Shown here: in pieces, positions 32,471-41,569 of the stretch
Position numbering within the stretch: position 1 is the stretch's first letter
Layout: each line of letters starts with the position of its first letter
NCBI GenBank assembly: GCA_020354125.1
Contig: CP070643.1
Span: 1,453,991 to 1,497,511 of the forward strand
Origin: Betaproteobacteria bacterium
Lineage (GTDB): Bacteria > Pseudomonadota > Gammaproteobacteria > Burkholderiales > Eutrophovitaceae
Length of the DNA: 43,521 nt
Direction: 5' to 3'
Translations under genes and position numbers: made by a program
The notes under the pieces: model-generated
What the model was told of the DNA's origin: nothing
Databases searched by the model: none
The model's input: only the letters and a program-made list of their open reading frames with translations

Positions 32471-33738
32471 GCGTCCGCCAGTCTTAGCCCCTTGAATTGC
32501 CATCGTTCATGTGGATAGAAGAAGTTGCGGTAGCTGGTACGTATGTGCGAGCGTGACGTTGCGCACGAGCCGCCGCGCAACACCTGTTGATTGACCATGA
32601 ACTTGCCGTTGTACTCACCGAGCGCTCCGGCGGTTGCGCGATAGCCCGGGTAAGGGCTGTAAGCACTGGCGGTCCACTGCCAGACGTCACCAAAGAACGA
32701 ACTATCGCCAGAGCAAGGTTGCGGATGAAGCCGGTTGTTGTCAAAGAAGTTACCGTCCTTCTGGCGCTCACTTGCGGCAATTTCCCACTCTGTTTCAGTT
32801 GGCAGACGTTTTCCCATCCATCGCGCAAAAGCGTCTGCTTCGTAATAGCTAACATGGCAAACTGGTTCGGCTTTGTTGATCTCGCGCATGCCGGACAAGC
32901 TGAACTGCCACCATGCTCCGTCTCGCTGTTCCCAATAAAGTGGCGCAGACCAGGAGCGTTCACGCACTGTCTGCCAGCCATCGGATAGCCAGAGCGTTGG
33001 TTCGTTGTAGCCGCCGTCTTCGAGAAATTGGAGAAACTCACCGTTGCTGACCGGACGCGAAGCGATGTGAAATGGTTCGACATAACTTCGATGACGCGGC
33101 ATTTCGTTGTCGAAAGCAAATCCCTCACCGGTGTGACCGGTTTCATATAGCCCGGCAGGATAGGTCAGCCATTCGATATCGCTCGCGGTGCTCTGCGGAT
33201 CGGAGCCGCGTTCGCGGTAGGCTGGTCGAAGCGGATTACACCAGAACAGGTGTTTGATATCAGTCAGCAGTAGTTCCTGATGCTGTTGTTCGTGATGCAG
33301 TCCGAGTGTGCAGCGAGAGGCAATGTCCACTGCATGTGGGTGAGATGTGTCGCCCAACAAGGCGGTAAGCTGAGCGTCGACGTGACGTCGATAATCGAGT
33401 ATCGACGCAAACGATGGGCGGGTCAAAAGCCCCCGATCTTTGCGTGGATAGAACGAACCGACCGATTCGTAGTAGGAATTGAACAAGAAAGCGAATTCGT
33501 CATGAAAAGGCTTGTAGCCTGCAATATACGGCTGCAGTACGAACGTCTCAAAGAACCAGGTGGTATGCGCCAGATGCCACTTCGCCGGGCTGCACTCTGG
33601 TGCGCTTTGAACGACGCAGTCTTCCGGTTCAAGCGGATCGCAAAGCGAGACGGTGGTCGCCCGCACCCGCATCAGATTTTCGAGCAGTGATGCCTGTGGT
33701 TCCGTTCCGCGCACTGCAGCTACCGCAGGTGTCGACAT
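32467..33738 (-). CDS. egtB: Ergothioneine biosynthesis sulfoxide synthase EgtB
   Basis: Non-haem iron enzyme that joins hercynine (trimethyl-histidine) with cysteine or gamma-glutamylcysteine using O2, forming the C-S bond and sulfoxide. 423 residues. The N-terminal DinB-like four-helix domain carries the iron ligands: KWHLAHTTWFFE (His55/His58) and LHHEQQHQELLLTDIKH with the H-x3-H-x-E motif. The C-terminal formylglycine-generating-type domain (about 190-420) includes RPVSNGEFLQF, HVSYYEADAFARWMGKRLPT, ETEWEIAA, and ends VLRGGSCATSR and RNFFYPHERWQFKGLRLA. It is divergent from egtD, the classic pairing. Which sulfur donor it uses cannot be read reliably. Confidence 0.94.
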   Translation of the reverse strand: MSTPAVAAVRGTEPQASLLENLMRVRATTVSLCDPLEPEDCVVQSAPECSPAKWHLAHTTWFFETFVLQPYIAGYKPFHDEFAFLFNSYYESVGSFYPRKDRGLLTRPSFASILDYRRHVDAQLTALLGDTSHPHAVDIASRCTLGLHHEQQHQELLLTDIKHLFWCNPLRPAYRERGSDPQSTASDIEWLTYPAGLYETGHTGEGFAFDNEMPRHRSYVEPFHIASRPVSNGEFLQFLEDGGYNEPTLWLSDGWQTVRERSWSAPLYWEQRDGAWWQFSLSGMREINKAEPVCHVSYYEADAFARWMGKRLPTETEWEIAASERQKDGNFFDNNRLHPQPCSGDSSFFGDVWQWTASAYSPYPGYRATAGALGEYNGKFMVNQQVLRGGSCATSRSHIRTSYRNFFYPHERWQFKGLRLADA

Positions 33739-33926
33739 GCTTACCTCGCCTCACAGTCATTGGAATCAGCGTCAGTTTAATCCGTGCGGCATGCATGCGC
33801 CAAATTGGCAGCCCCGTGGCGCAATGCCATCTAAACAGCCTTGTGTAGATTGATCGGCGATTCGCGGTTTCGGGAAACTGCAAAACCGGTTAGGGTTATG
33901 CCTGCTGACAAACGGTGGAGTCATTG

Positions 33927-34919
33927 ATGAAATCATCGGAAAAGAAAAATCCCGATGTAATGCCAGACAATTTCCGCTTTGTTGCCCTTGGTGACGGCGG
34001 AGATGTCGATTTCGGCGAAGTACTGGTCGGACTGCAGCAGACGCCGAAGTCAGTTTCGCCGAAGTTTCTGTACGACGCGCGTGGCAGCGAATTGTTCAAT
34101 GCGATCTGCACCACCGAAGCCTATTACCCGACTCGAACCGAGCGCGGTATCTATGAAAGCCAGGCAGCCGCGATTGCTGCTGAAGTGGGCCCGGAGTCGA
34201 CCATAATCGAGTTTGGTCCGGGCGATATGTCGAAGATACGCCTGTTGCTTGAGCAACTGAGGCCGCAAACGTACGTCGGGGTTGATGTCTCGGCGGCGCA
34301 ACTCGAGGATGCGGGACCGGTGCTGGCGGCCGACTTTCCATGGCTGGAGGTAATGGCGATATGCGGCGATTTCGGCCCGTCGCAGATGCTCGAACAATAT
34401 CTCCCACAGAATGCCAGGCGCGTCGCGTTTTTTCCTGGCTCCACCATTGGCAACTTCGAACCTCAGGCTGCACAGCAGTTCATGCATGGACTGCGTGACA
34501 TGCTTGGGTCGAATGGTGCCGCCATTGTCGGGGTCGATCTACAAAAGCCGGTAGCGGTGCTCGATACCGCCTACAACGATCCCCAAGGTTACACACGCGC
34601 CTTCAACCTGAATCTGTTGACCCGACTCAATCGCGAGCTGGGTGCAGATTTTGACGAGCGGCGTTTTCGTCACAAAGCATATTACAACGAGCAACTTGGC
34701 CGCGTTGAAATGCATCTGGTCAGCGTGATAGAGCAGCAGGTGCGTATCGGTGAACACACAGTTCACTTCCAGCCCGGTGAGACCATTCACACGGAGAATT
34801 CCTGGAAATACACGCGCGACGGGTTCGAACAGTTAGCCGCAAAAGCCGGCTTCGGCGTTCAGCGTTTCTTTACCGATGAACGCGGCTGGTTCGGTGTGTT
34901 TGTTCTCGCCGTGGACTAG
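33927..34919 (+). CDS. egtD: L-histidine N-alpha-methyltransferase EgtD
   Basis: Uses three S-adenosylmethionine molecules to trimethylate histidine to hercynine, the first step of ergothioneine synthesis. 330 residues from ATG 33927, with GGTGGAG seven bases upstream; a GTG at 33915 is an alternative adding four residues. Motifs are KFLYDARGSELFNAICTTEA, YYPTRTERGI, the SAM loop IIEFGPGDMSKIRLLL, PGSTIGNFEP and VGVDLQKPVAVLDTAYNDPQG. Near the C-terminus, ETIHTENSWKYT is the expected histidine-binding segment. The 188-base spacer shared with egtB shows no operator that I recognise. Confidence 0.94.
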   Translation: MKSSEKKNPDVMPDNFRFVALGDGGDVDFGEVLVGLQQTPKSVSPKFLYDARGSELFNAICTTEAYYPTRTERGIYESQAAAIAAEVGPESTIIEFGPGDMSKIRLLLEQLRPQTYVGVDVSAAQLEDAGPVLAADFPWLEVMAICGDFGPSQMLEQYLPQNARRVAFFPGSTIGNFEPQAAQQFMHGLRDMLGSNGAAIVGVDLQKPVAVLDTAYNDPQGYTRAFNLNLLTRLNRELGADFDERRFRHKAYYNEQLGRVEMHLVSVIEQQVRIGEHTVHFQPGETIHTENSWKYTRDGFEQLAAKAGFGVQRFFTDERGWFGVFVLAVD

Positions 34920-34950
34920 TCAGGCGGTCGCCAAGTAGACCGGCAGCAAA

Positions 34951-36282
34951 TTACAAGACGTAGCGCGCCAGGTCCTCGCTGGCAGCAAGGTCTTTCAACC
35001 TTTCATCCACGTAGGCGGCATCAATCGAGACGGTTTCGCCCTGGCGATTGTGCGCTTCGAATGACAGATCCTCGAGCAGCTTCTCCATTACGGTATAGAG
35101 GCGTCTCGCCCCTATGTTCTCGGTCTTTTCATTGACTGACCAGGCGATCTCGGCAAGGCGGCGAATGCCCTCGTCCGGAAACTCGAGCTTCACACCTTCG
35201 GTGCTGAGCAGTTCTTGATATTGACGTGACAGGCAGGCATCGGTGGAAGTCAGAATGCGCTGAAAATCCTCTACCGTGAGGCTGTCCAATTCGACACGGA
35301 TGGGGAAACGGCCCTGCAGTTCTGGAATCAGGTCGGACGGCTTGGATAAGTGAAAAGCGCCGCTGCCGATAAACAAGATGTGATCGGTTCGCACCATGCC
35401 GTACTTGGTGGTGACGGTAGTGCCTTCGACCAACGGCAACAAGTCCCGCTGAACGCCTTGTCTTGAGACCTCAGCAGTGCCTGTTTCCTGACGACTGGTG
35501 ATTTTGTCGATCTCGTCGAGAAAAACGATGCCGTTTTGTTCCGCGTTCGACAGGGCGCGCAACTTGATGTCTTCATCATTGATGAGTTTGGCCGCCTCTT
35601 CATCGGTGAGCAACTGAAACGCGTCACGTATTTTCAGTTTACGGGTGCGCGTTCGCCCGCCACCCATGTTCTGGAACATGCTTTGAATCTGTGAGGTCAG
35701 GTCTTCCATTCCCGGAGGTGCCAGAATCTCCATTTGCGTAGAGACCTGTGCCACCTCGATTTCGATTTCCTTGTCATCGAGTTCGCCTTCACGCAACCGT
35801 TTGCGAAACTTCTGGCGGGTTGTGGAGTCGGTTGATGCTTCTCCGGGCGCGAAGCCGACGTCGCGCGCAGGCGGCAGCAGCACATCCAATATTCTGTCTT
35901 CGGCAAGATCCTCGGCGCGGTGGCGGACTTTGCGCGTTTCTTTCTCGCGCATTTCCTTGATCGCCATTTCCACCAAATCTCGGATGATCGCGTCGACGTC
36001 TTTACCGACATAGCCGACTTCGGTGAACTTGGTGGCTTCAATCTTGATGAAGGGTGCATCAGCCAGACGGGCGAGGCGGCGCGCGATCTCGGTCTTGCCG
36101 ACCCCGGTTGGTCCAATCATGAGAATGTTCTTGGGCGTGATTTCCTGGCGCAGCGGTTCCGGCACTTGACGCCGCCGCCAGCGGTTACGCAGGGCTATGG
36201 CGACCGCGCGCTTGGCTGCGTCCTGGCCGACGATGTGTTTGTCCAGTTCGTGGACAATTTCTTGAGGAGTCATTCCCGCCAT
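34951..36282 (-). CDS. hslU: HslU, ATPase subunit of the HslUV protease
   Basis: AAA+ unfoldase ring that feeds substrates to HslV. 443 residues, the normal length. It shows Walker [10 protein letters not shown], the pore motif region [16 protein letters not shown], Walker [10 protein letters not shown], the sensor segment [20 protein letters not shown] and the C-terminal arginine-finger and tail ending DLARYVL, which docks into HslV. The intermediate I-domain (about 110-240) is present. The start [16 protein letters not shown] at 36282 fits the family; an internal ATG three codons later is also possible. It is transcribed after hslV, 155 bases downstream. Confidence 0.96.
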   Translation of the reverse strand: MAGMTPQEIVHELDKHIVGQDAAKRAVAIALRNRWRRRQVPEPLRQEITPKNILMIGPTGVGKTEIARRLARLADAPFIKIEATKFTEVGYVGKDVDAIIRDLVEMAIKEMREKETRKVRHRAEDLAEDRILDVLLPPARDVGFAPGEASTDSTTRQKFRKRLREGELDDKEIEIEVAQVSTQMEILAPPGMEDLTSQIQSMFQNMGGGRTRTRKLKIRDAFQLLTDEEAAKLINDEDIKLRALSNAEQNGIVFLDEIDKITSRQETGTAEVSRQGVQRDLLPLVEGTTVTTKYGMVRTDHILFIGSGAFHLSKPSDLIPELQGRFPIRVELDSLTVEDFQRILTSTDACLSRQYQELLSTEGVKLEFPDEGIRRLAEIAWSVNEKTENIGARRLYTVMEKLLEDLSFEAHNRQGETVSIDAAYVDERLKDLAASEDLARYVL

Positions 36283-36437
36283 GGGTGGTATGTTGCTAAA
36301 GCTGCTTTCGTCAGATGAACCAGTTTAATCGATTGTCGATTTGAGCACGGCCATCGAACAACGTTGAAGTATGAGACGACTATGGCATGCAACTGTCAGG
36401 CGGATTATGTCCTGAGCATGGCCACGCCATTAGCACT

Positions 36438-36980
36438 TCAGGAGTCCAATACCTCGATGACTTGGTTCTGGTTGGTGTAGATGCAAATGTCGCCCGCGAT
36501 GGACAGTGCTTTTTTGACAATCTCCTCGGCGCTGTGTTCAGTATTATCGAGCAATGCCCGCGCTGCCGCCTGCGCATAGGGCCCGCCACTGCCGATAGCA
36601 ATCAGGCCGTCTTCCGGCTCAACGACGTCGCCATTGCCGGAAAGAATGAGCGAGGTATCGGAATCGGCAACCGCCAGCATGGCTTCAAGTCGGCGCAAGA
36701 TTCGATCGGTGCGCCAATCCTTGGCGAGCTCTACTGCCGAGCGCAACAGATGGCCATTATGTTTTTCGAGTTTGGCTTCAAAACGCTCGAACAGGGTGAA
36801 TGCGTCTGCAGTGCCACCGGCAAAGCCGGCAAGGATGCGATCGTGGTACAAGCGTCGTACCTTGCGTGCCGATCCCTTTAGTACAACATTACCCAGCGTG
36901 ACCTGACCATCTCCGCCCAGCGCAACTTGCTTGCCGCGACGGACCGACAAAATGGTTGTTCCATGCATGTCTTGTTTCAT
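36438..36980 (-). CDS. hslV: HslV, peptidase subunit of the HslUV protease
   Basis: Proteasome-like N-terminal threonine protease forming double hexamers. 180 residues with a short propeptide MKQDMHG before the mature [20 protein letters not shown], where Thr8 is the nucleophile; this propeptide length is common outside enterobacteria. Also seen are [51 protein letters not shown] and the end [16 protein letters not shown]. An alternative ATG at codon 5 cannot be excluded. Unlike most gammaproteobacteria, it is not next to xerC, because the zinc-type operon lies between. Confidence 0.95.
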   Translation of the reverse strand: MKQDMHGTTILSVRRGKQVALGGDGQVTLGNVVLKGSARKVRRLYHDRILAGFAGGTADAFTLFERFEAKLEKHNGHLLRSAVELAKDWRTDRILRRLEAMLAVADSDTSLILSGNGDVVEPEDGLIAIGSGGPYAQAAARALLDNTEHSAEEIVKKALSIAGDICIYTNQNQVIEVLDS

Positions 36981-37134
36981 GATTTATACGACTGGTGCTA
37001 GTCGGTCCTCGATGGATGATGCTTCGTGTGTAGACCGAGTTCGGTGGTCACGCGATTGGCGCAAAGCCACGCCCGTGTTCGCGCCGTGCAGCTTTACTAA
37101 CCGCAGGATAGCGACTGCTCAAAGTGTAGGCAAG

Positions 37135-37896
37135 TTAGCCTGCTGTCGCTGTGCTGCCCTTTTCCAGCGAGCTAAAGGCGATTCCCACCAGCGCCATTGC
37201 CCAGACAATCACGGCGCCAGTTGGCCAGTCTGTCAGCAGGGATACCGCCAGACCGCCGGCAAAGCCAAGCGCGCCGATAGCGTAAGCCTTCGCCAGTCTT
37301 CTAGTTCGTGCCTCGCGAGTCGCCAGTGCCGGAATGATCAAACTGGCGAAGACCAGATAGACCCCGACCATTTGTACTGATGCCGTGACTGCGAGTGCGA
37401 ACAGCGCATAGAAGCCGATGCGCCCGATTCGCTGTTCGCCAATGCCAAACCAGACGCCGCAGATGACCGCGGTAAGAACTGCAAGCAGCAGCAACTGTGA
37501 ATTGCTTACCCAGAGAATTTGGCCGACCAGCAATTCTTTCAGGTGCTCGCCGCCGTGCGGGTTGCCGGCGAGCAGGATGATCTCGAGTGTGGCGGCCAGC
37601 ACAAATGCCGTACCAATGATTGCTTCCTGATAGCGTGGCCAGCGCTTCTCTGTCCAGGTCAGGAACAGTGCGCCGCTGAGCGCCGCCGTGAGTGCGGCAA
37701 GCTGCACGGCAATGCCGTGTGGTTCGAATCCGAGCAGGTCTGCAGCGATAACGCCGGCACCGGCGATCTGGGCGATGGCGATGTCGATAAACACGATACC
37801 GCGCGCCAACACCACTATGCCCAATGGTGCATGCGTTGCCACCACCAGCAAGCCGGCGATAAAGGCCGGCAGAAGAATGGTCAGATGCTCACTCAT
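37135..37896 (-). CDS. Zinc/manganese-type ABC transporter permease (ZnuB family, ABC-3)
   Basis: Inner-membrane channel subunit of a metal ABC importer. 253 residues with seven to eight hydrophobic segments. Family features are LARGIVFIDIAIAQIAGAGV near the N-terminus, the cytoplasmic loop and helix around LVGQILWVSNSQL, and LVFASLIIPALATREARTRR close to the C-terminus. It overlaps the upstream binding-protein gene by four bases (ATGA), so the two are co-translated. There is no ATP-binding gene next to it, in either direction within the window, so the complex must borrow or share an ATPase encoded elsewhere. Confidence 0.86.
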   Translation of the reverse strand: MSEHLTILLPAFIAGLLVVATHAPLGIVVLARGIVFIDIAIAQIAGAGVIAADLLGFEPHGIAVQLAALTAALSGALFLTWTEKRWPRYQEAIIGTAFVLAATLEIILLAGNPHGGEHLKELLVGQILWVSNSQLLLLAVLTAVICGVWFGIGEQRIGRIGFYALFALAVTASVQMVGVYLVFASLIIPALATREARTRRLAKAYAIGALGFAGGLAVSLLTDWPTGAVIVWAMALVGIAFSSLEKGSTATAG

Positions 37897-38804
37897 GAAC
37901 GACCAGCGGCCACTTTGAGCCGATCAATGGTGTCATCGAACAGCCCGAACAGGTCTTTCGCCTGCTTGGTACCGCCAACCGTGTAAGGCAGCTCGACAAC
38001 CGGGATACCGGTTCGCTCGCTCAGCCATGTAGGTGCTTTCGGATCGTTGAAAGCCATGCGTACGATAGCGTCTGCTGGCTCTGCTTTCAGTTCAGACAAA
38101 AGTTTGGAAAGATGTCTAGTGCTGGGAGGAATGCCCGGCTTGGGTTCGATAGTGGTGGTGAGCTCCATTCCCAACCAGTTCACCAGATAAATCGCGTCGC
38201 GATGGTAGGTAACGAGGCGCAGACCTTTCAAATCGATTGCCTCGCGCTCCCAGCGTTCGATCGAAGCTGACCAGCGTTCCTGGAATGTCACATTGCGAGT
38301 TTGGTAGAACTCGGCGTTCTCGCGATCAATTTCTGCCAGTCGCTTCGACAGCGCAGTTGCAATGATAGCGAGGTTGCGCGGATCGAGGTGGACATGCGGA
38401 TTACCAGAGGGGTGCACATCGCCCATCGAGCGATCAACCCTGTCAGGAACTTCGAGCCGCCGGACATAATCGGATGCCATGAAGTATCCGGGTTGGCCTG
38501 GTTGTACATCGCGGTTGCCGGCAGACTGCAACAGAACAGGCAGCCAACCGATTTCCAGGTCAGAACCCGAGCAAACGATCAGGTCGGCAACGCGCATGCG
38601 CGCAATCAGGCTGGGGCGTGCTTCCACCCGATGTGGATCCTGCTTCGGTGAAGTCGCCTGGTACACCTTAACCTGATTGCCGCCCAACTCCTCGAGCAAG
38701 GCGGCCCATTCAGGTTCGCAGGCGAAGGCTCGGACCTTGCCATGCGCAACGGCCGGCAGAGCACACGCCAGCGTTATGCAAAAGAAGACAATCAACTGTC
38801 TCAT
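37893..38804 (-). CDS. Zinc-type ABC transporter substrate-binding protein (ZnuA-like)
   Basis: Periplasmic cluster 9 metal-binding protein. Preferred start is ATG 38804 (GGAAA six bases upstream), giving 303 residues with signal peptide MRQLIVFFCITLACALPAVA. In-frame ATGs at 38816, 38825 and 38861 are less likely. Metal-site candidates are the His in QDPHRVEARP, HPSGNPHVHLDP, VTYHRDAIYLVNWLG and the late Asp region. The His-rich loop of typical ZnuA is absent. Residues such as EPEWAALLEELGG follow the ZnuA N-terminal pattern. It sits between the outer-membrane porin gene and the permease in a minus-strand operon. Confidence 0.86.
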   Translation of the reverse strand: MRQLIVFFCITLACALPAVAHGKVRAFACEPEWAALLEELGGNQVKVYQATSPKQDPHRVEARPSLIARMRVADLIVCSGSDLEIGWLPVLLQSAGNRDVQPGQPGYFMASDYVRRLEVPDRVDRSMGDVHPSGNPHVHLDPRNLAIIATALSKRLAEIDRENAEFYQTRNVTFQERWSASIERWEREAIDLKGLRLVTYHRDAIYLVNWLGMELTTTIEPKPGIPPSTRHLSKLLSELKAEPADAIVRMAFNDPKAPTWLSERTGIPVVELPYTVGGTKQAKDLFGLFDDTIDRLKVAAGRS

Positions 38805-38871
38805 TAGTGTTTCCATATTTAGCATTACATTTTGATGCGTGCGCTCCGGGGTCGCTGACATGGTCGTCTCC

Positions 38872-40296
38872 TCAGAACTTGTGCGCGCCGTGTGCGCCGA
38901 GGCTGACGACATACTGGAATATCAGCTGTTGGTCGGTCTCGTCAAAACGTGCCTTATCCTCCGAATACTGCAAACGGAAACGGGTATATTCGGACGACGA
39001 GAAATCAACCATAATCGTTGCACGTTCCGGTTTGTGCTCGCGCAGCTGCTGCAGATCTTCGCGCGATATGGTGCCGTCAGTGATCGGCCCATATTCCAGG
39101 GTGCCGGAATCGAGCAAGTCATATCGGACACCGACTCGCCAGCGCGGCATGAACTGCCAGACCCCTTGCGCGTACCAGCCATCCTGTTCGCTTTTGTAGG
39201 GACCTTCGAGCGGCCCGGCCCCTGCCATGTCTAAATCGTATTCAAGCTGCCCGTCTTCCGTGCGCCGGTAGTACTCGGCCTGGAATTTGAAGTTACGCAC
39301 CGAAGGGTCTCCGTTCGGCGCCCATTTCCAGACGAAATCGATACCGTAGGTCTTGCTCTTCAGGTCCACGAAGTGGTTCTCGATTTCATTTCCCAGCGAG
39401 TCTTCGTCATCGAACTCACGTTCTTCAGCAGTGGTGTCCCGATACGAGGCGCCGATCTGATAGCTGTTACTGAAGCCAACGTCGCCTCCTAGGTGAACGA
39501 ATCCGACCCAGGCGTTGGGGCCATTTTTGTTGCGTTCCGAGCCCGGAAAATTGGCACCGCGGCCGGCTTCCAATCCAAACTCGAGAAACAGCGGGGTGGG
39601 CGCGACATAACGGAGCTGGACTCCATCATCACCGTAGTTGATTCCGTTCATCGCCAGTTGCACCAGTGGCGCATCGACGAAGTCCCAAGCGTGCGGATGC
39701 TGTTCGTTAATGTAGCCCATGCCGGAGAAGAAACGTCCGGCCTTGACCAGCAAACCCGGGACGTAGCCGCTGTTCTGTATGTACGCTTCTTCAATATCGA
39801 CTTCGCCGTCGAGGATGCCGGCCTGGACGAAACCAAACCAGTACGGGTCGACGTTGGCGGAAAATGCCAGTTCCGTCTCATCGAGGCTGAAGCCGCGATC
39901 ACCCGGGCCGAAGCCACCGCCGTGTCCGCCTTCTTCTTCACCGCCATGGCCGTGGCCGCCGGGGGGCACGAAGCCACCGACTGTGTAGGTATTGGGATCG
40001 AGCTTGAAATAGCGGTACTTGGCATTGAGAATCAGCGAAATTGCCGGATTGAACTTGTTGCTGGTCGGTGCCGGTGCACCTGACGTGGTGGCTGGTTGGT
40101 CCGCGGTCGTTGGTAGTCCGGGCTCAGCTGTTGTTGTTGCCGACTCAGGCGTGGTCGATTGCTGGTCAAGCCGCTCCTCCAGCTCCTGGACGCGTTGGCG
40201 TAGTTCGTCGATTTCTTCGCTCTGATCCTGCGCCCAGGCTGCGACCGAAAACGACATTGACAAGGCGATAGCGATCGCCAGGTAAATCCTGCTCAT
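38872..40296 (-). CDS. Outer-membrane porin with His-rich segment, probably zinc-related
   Basis: 474 residues from ATG 40296, with GAGGAG upstream. Signal peptide MSRIYLAIAIALSMSFSVAAWA is split here as MSRIYLAIAIAL and SFSVAAWA. It is followed by a trimerising coiled coil (EEIDELRQRVQELEERLDQQ), a Thr/Pro-rich linker and a beta-barrel of alternating aromatic strands ending in Phe (GAHGAHKF), the usual outer-membrane signal. A His/Gly stretch (GGHGHGGEEEGGHGGG) lies near residue 120 and likely binds metal at a surface or periplasmic turn. Operon partners ZnuA and ZnuB support zinc. It resembles barrel proteins found in Zur regulons, but substrate passage is unproven. Confidence 0.8.
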   Translation of the reverse strand: MSRIYLAIAIALSMSFSVAAWAQDQSEEIDELRQRVQELEERLDQQSTTPESATTTAEPGLPTTADQPATTSGAPAPTSNKFNPAISLILNAKYRYFKLDPNTYTVGGFVPPGGHGHGGEEEGGHGGGFGPGDRGFSLDETELAFSANVDPYWFGFVQAGILDGEVDIEEAYIQNSGYVPGLLVKAGRFFSGMGYINEQHPHAWDFVDAPLVQLAMNGINYGDDGVQLRYVAPTPLFLEFGLEAGRGANFPGSERNKNGPNAWVGFVHLGGDVGFSNSYQIGASYRDTTAEEREFDDEDSLGNEIENHFVDLKSKTYGIDFVWKWAPNGDPSVRNFKFQAEYYRRTEDGQLEYDLDMAGAGPLEGPYKSEQDGWYAQGVWQFMPRWRVGVRYDLLDSGTLEYGPITDGTISREDLQQLREHKPERATIMVDFSSSEYTRFRLQYSEDKARFDETDQQLIFQYVVSLGAHGAHKF

Positions 40297-40379
40297 TGTT
40301 ATTGCTCCTCGGAAACACAATGGATACGGCAATCCGCGTTTCACGCCGATTGCCGGTTATTACGTCGTATTTGAGTGTT

Positions 40380-40694
40380 TCAGAGCAGGGTGGGAGGGTC
40401 TCTACAGGCGTGAGCGATGCAGTCTACCGAAGCGAACGGTGTCGGCACTGCCGCATTGTGGAAGTAACGCCCGTGCAACAGCTCGACGCGGAAGCTCGGG
40501 CCTGCCGGCAGGTGAGTAACTTTTGCGGCAGAAACGCATTTGTCGCACAGCTGAAGGTGAACCAGCGTTTGCTCAGGATCGGACGATTCGTCGCTGGCGT
40601 GCGACACCTGGTGCGCCATTGCCGTGTGTTGGGCAAACGCCAACACGACCGGCAACAGGAATCCGACAAAGCGTTTTCTTAACCGAAAGGCCAT
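40380..40694 (-). CDS. Small exported CxxC protein (DUF2946-like), first gene of the metal operon
   Basis: 104 residues from ATG 40694 (MAFRLRKRFVGFLLPVVL), with a signal peptide and cleavage near AMAHQ. The mature part has Cys-x-x-Cys in LQLCDKCVSAAK and two more cysteines in VDCIAHACRDPP, with several histidines. This matches the general look of DUF2946-type proteins near metal uptake genes. It may bind zinc or copper in the periplasm. It lies 83 bases upstream of the porin gene on the same strand, directly after a palindromic operator candidate. Confidence 0.6.
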   Translation of the reverse strand: MAFRLRKRFVGFLLPVVLAFAQHTAMAHQVSHASDESSDPEQTLVHLQLCDKCVSAAKVTHLPAGPSFRVELLHGRYFHNAAVPTPFASVDCIAHACRDPPTLL

Positions 40695-40788
40695 GGCGCC
40701 AGTACCGTAGCAGAATGCGGACTCGTGGCGCAAGCACCGTTGCTTCGAGACGGGCGCGATCTTCGGTTGTATGCCGGTGCTCCGAGAA

Positions 40789-40806
40789 CAACTATTGCTA
40801 TAGTTG
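40789..40806. promoter_or_regulatory. Palindromic operator candidate (Zur-like) upstream of the metal operon
   Basis: CAACTATTGCTATAGTTG is an 18-bp inverted repeat (7-bp arms, 4-base centre) in the divergent spacer between the metal operon and the FecR-domain gene. AT-rich inverted repeats of this size are typical of Fur-family operators. It does not match the enterobacterial Zur consensus closely, so the regulator is inferred from gene content. Confidence 0.45.
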
Positions 40807-40876
40807 CTATCGATCAGAATAGTTACTTTCGGTTTAAATCAGATGTCAGTCCGCAACCATTGTCGAGGAGCGGAAT

Positions 40877-41536
40877 ATGAAGATCCAGCGTTCGTTGTTA
40901 CCTCATGTCTGTCAGCCACGGCGTAATTTTCTGGCGGCCGGCGCAATGGCCGGGGCTCTGCTCACGTTTCCCCAGTTGGCCTTGGCCGGCAAGTTGCTCG
41001 GTGTTGCATCCGAGGTCTACGTCAACGGAAAACGGGCCTATCGTGGCGCCACTATCCTTCCCGGAGACGTCGTCAAGACAGGCGGGCTCAGCGAAGCAGT
41101 TTTCGTGGTCGGCGAGGATGCGTTTATGTTGCGCGAGCGCTCTGAGATGCGCTTGCTTGGGCCACAGAGCGGAACCACTCGCATTGCGGCTGGTCTGCGC
41201 GTCATCACTGGAGGGTTGTTGTCGGTGTTCGGATCTGGCGAGAGAAAGCTGCTCACCTCGACCGCGACCGCGGGCATACGCGGCACCGGTGTGTACGTTG
41301 AAGTCAGTTCGGACTTGACCTATTTCTGCACTTGCTATGGAGCGGTTGATCTGGCCGATAGTTCGGACTCTGAAACACGACAGATCAGCGCAATCCATCA
41401 TGAGGCGCATATGGTGCACGCCGAGCCGCAGGTTGGCAGTGTCTTTGAGCCGGTGACGAAGCGTAACCATTACGATGAAGAACTACGTCTGCTCGAGGCG
41501 TTGGTGGGTCGAGAGCCGCCGTTCATGGCCGGTTGA
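40877..41536 (+). CDS. Tat-exported FecR-domain protein
   Basis: 219 residues; ATG 40877 has GAGGAGCG upstream. The signal peptide has a twin-arginine motif (QPRRNFLAAGAMAGALLTFP), so export of a folded protein is likely. The FecR domain (about 50-150) includes RGATILPGDVVKTGGLSEAVF, in pieces RGATILPGDVV and GGLSEAVFVV, and GLRVITGGLLSVFGSGERKL. Then come TATAGIRGTGVYVEV and FCTCYGAVDLAD. The TAGIRGTGVYVEV and CxCxxG motifs fit stand-alone FecR proteins rather than anti-sigma FecR; there is no transmembrane anchor and no sigma-factor gene nearby. It is divergent from the metal operon. Function unknown. Confidence 0.8.
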   Translation: MKIQRSLLPHVCQPRRNFLAAGAMAGALLTFPQLALAGKLLGVASEVYVNGKRAYRGATILPGDVVKTGGLSEAVFVVGEDAFMLRERSEMRLLGPQSGTTRIAAGLRVITGGLLSVFGSGERKLLTSTATAGIRGTGVYVEVSSDLTYFCTCYGAVDLADSSDSETRQISAIHHEAHMVHAEPQVGSVFEPVTKRNHYDEELRLLEALVGREPPFMAG

Positions 41537-41569
41537 CACAGCGAATCGGCACACTTGCGCCGGTCGCAG

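Noticed and set aside
37721..37732. tRNA T-loop-like GGTTCGAATCCG
   Set aside because: It lies inside the intact ZnuB-like permease reading frame and no other tRNA arms are present.
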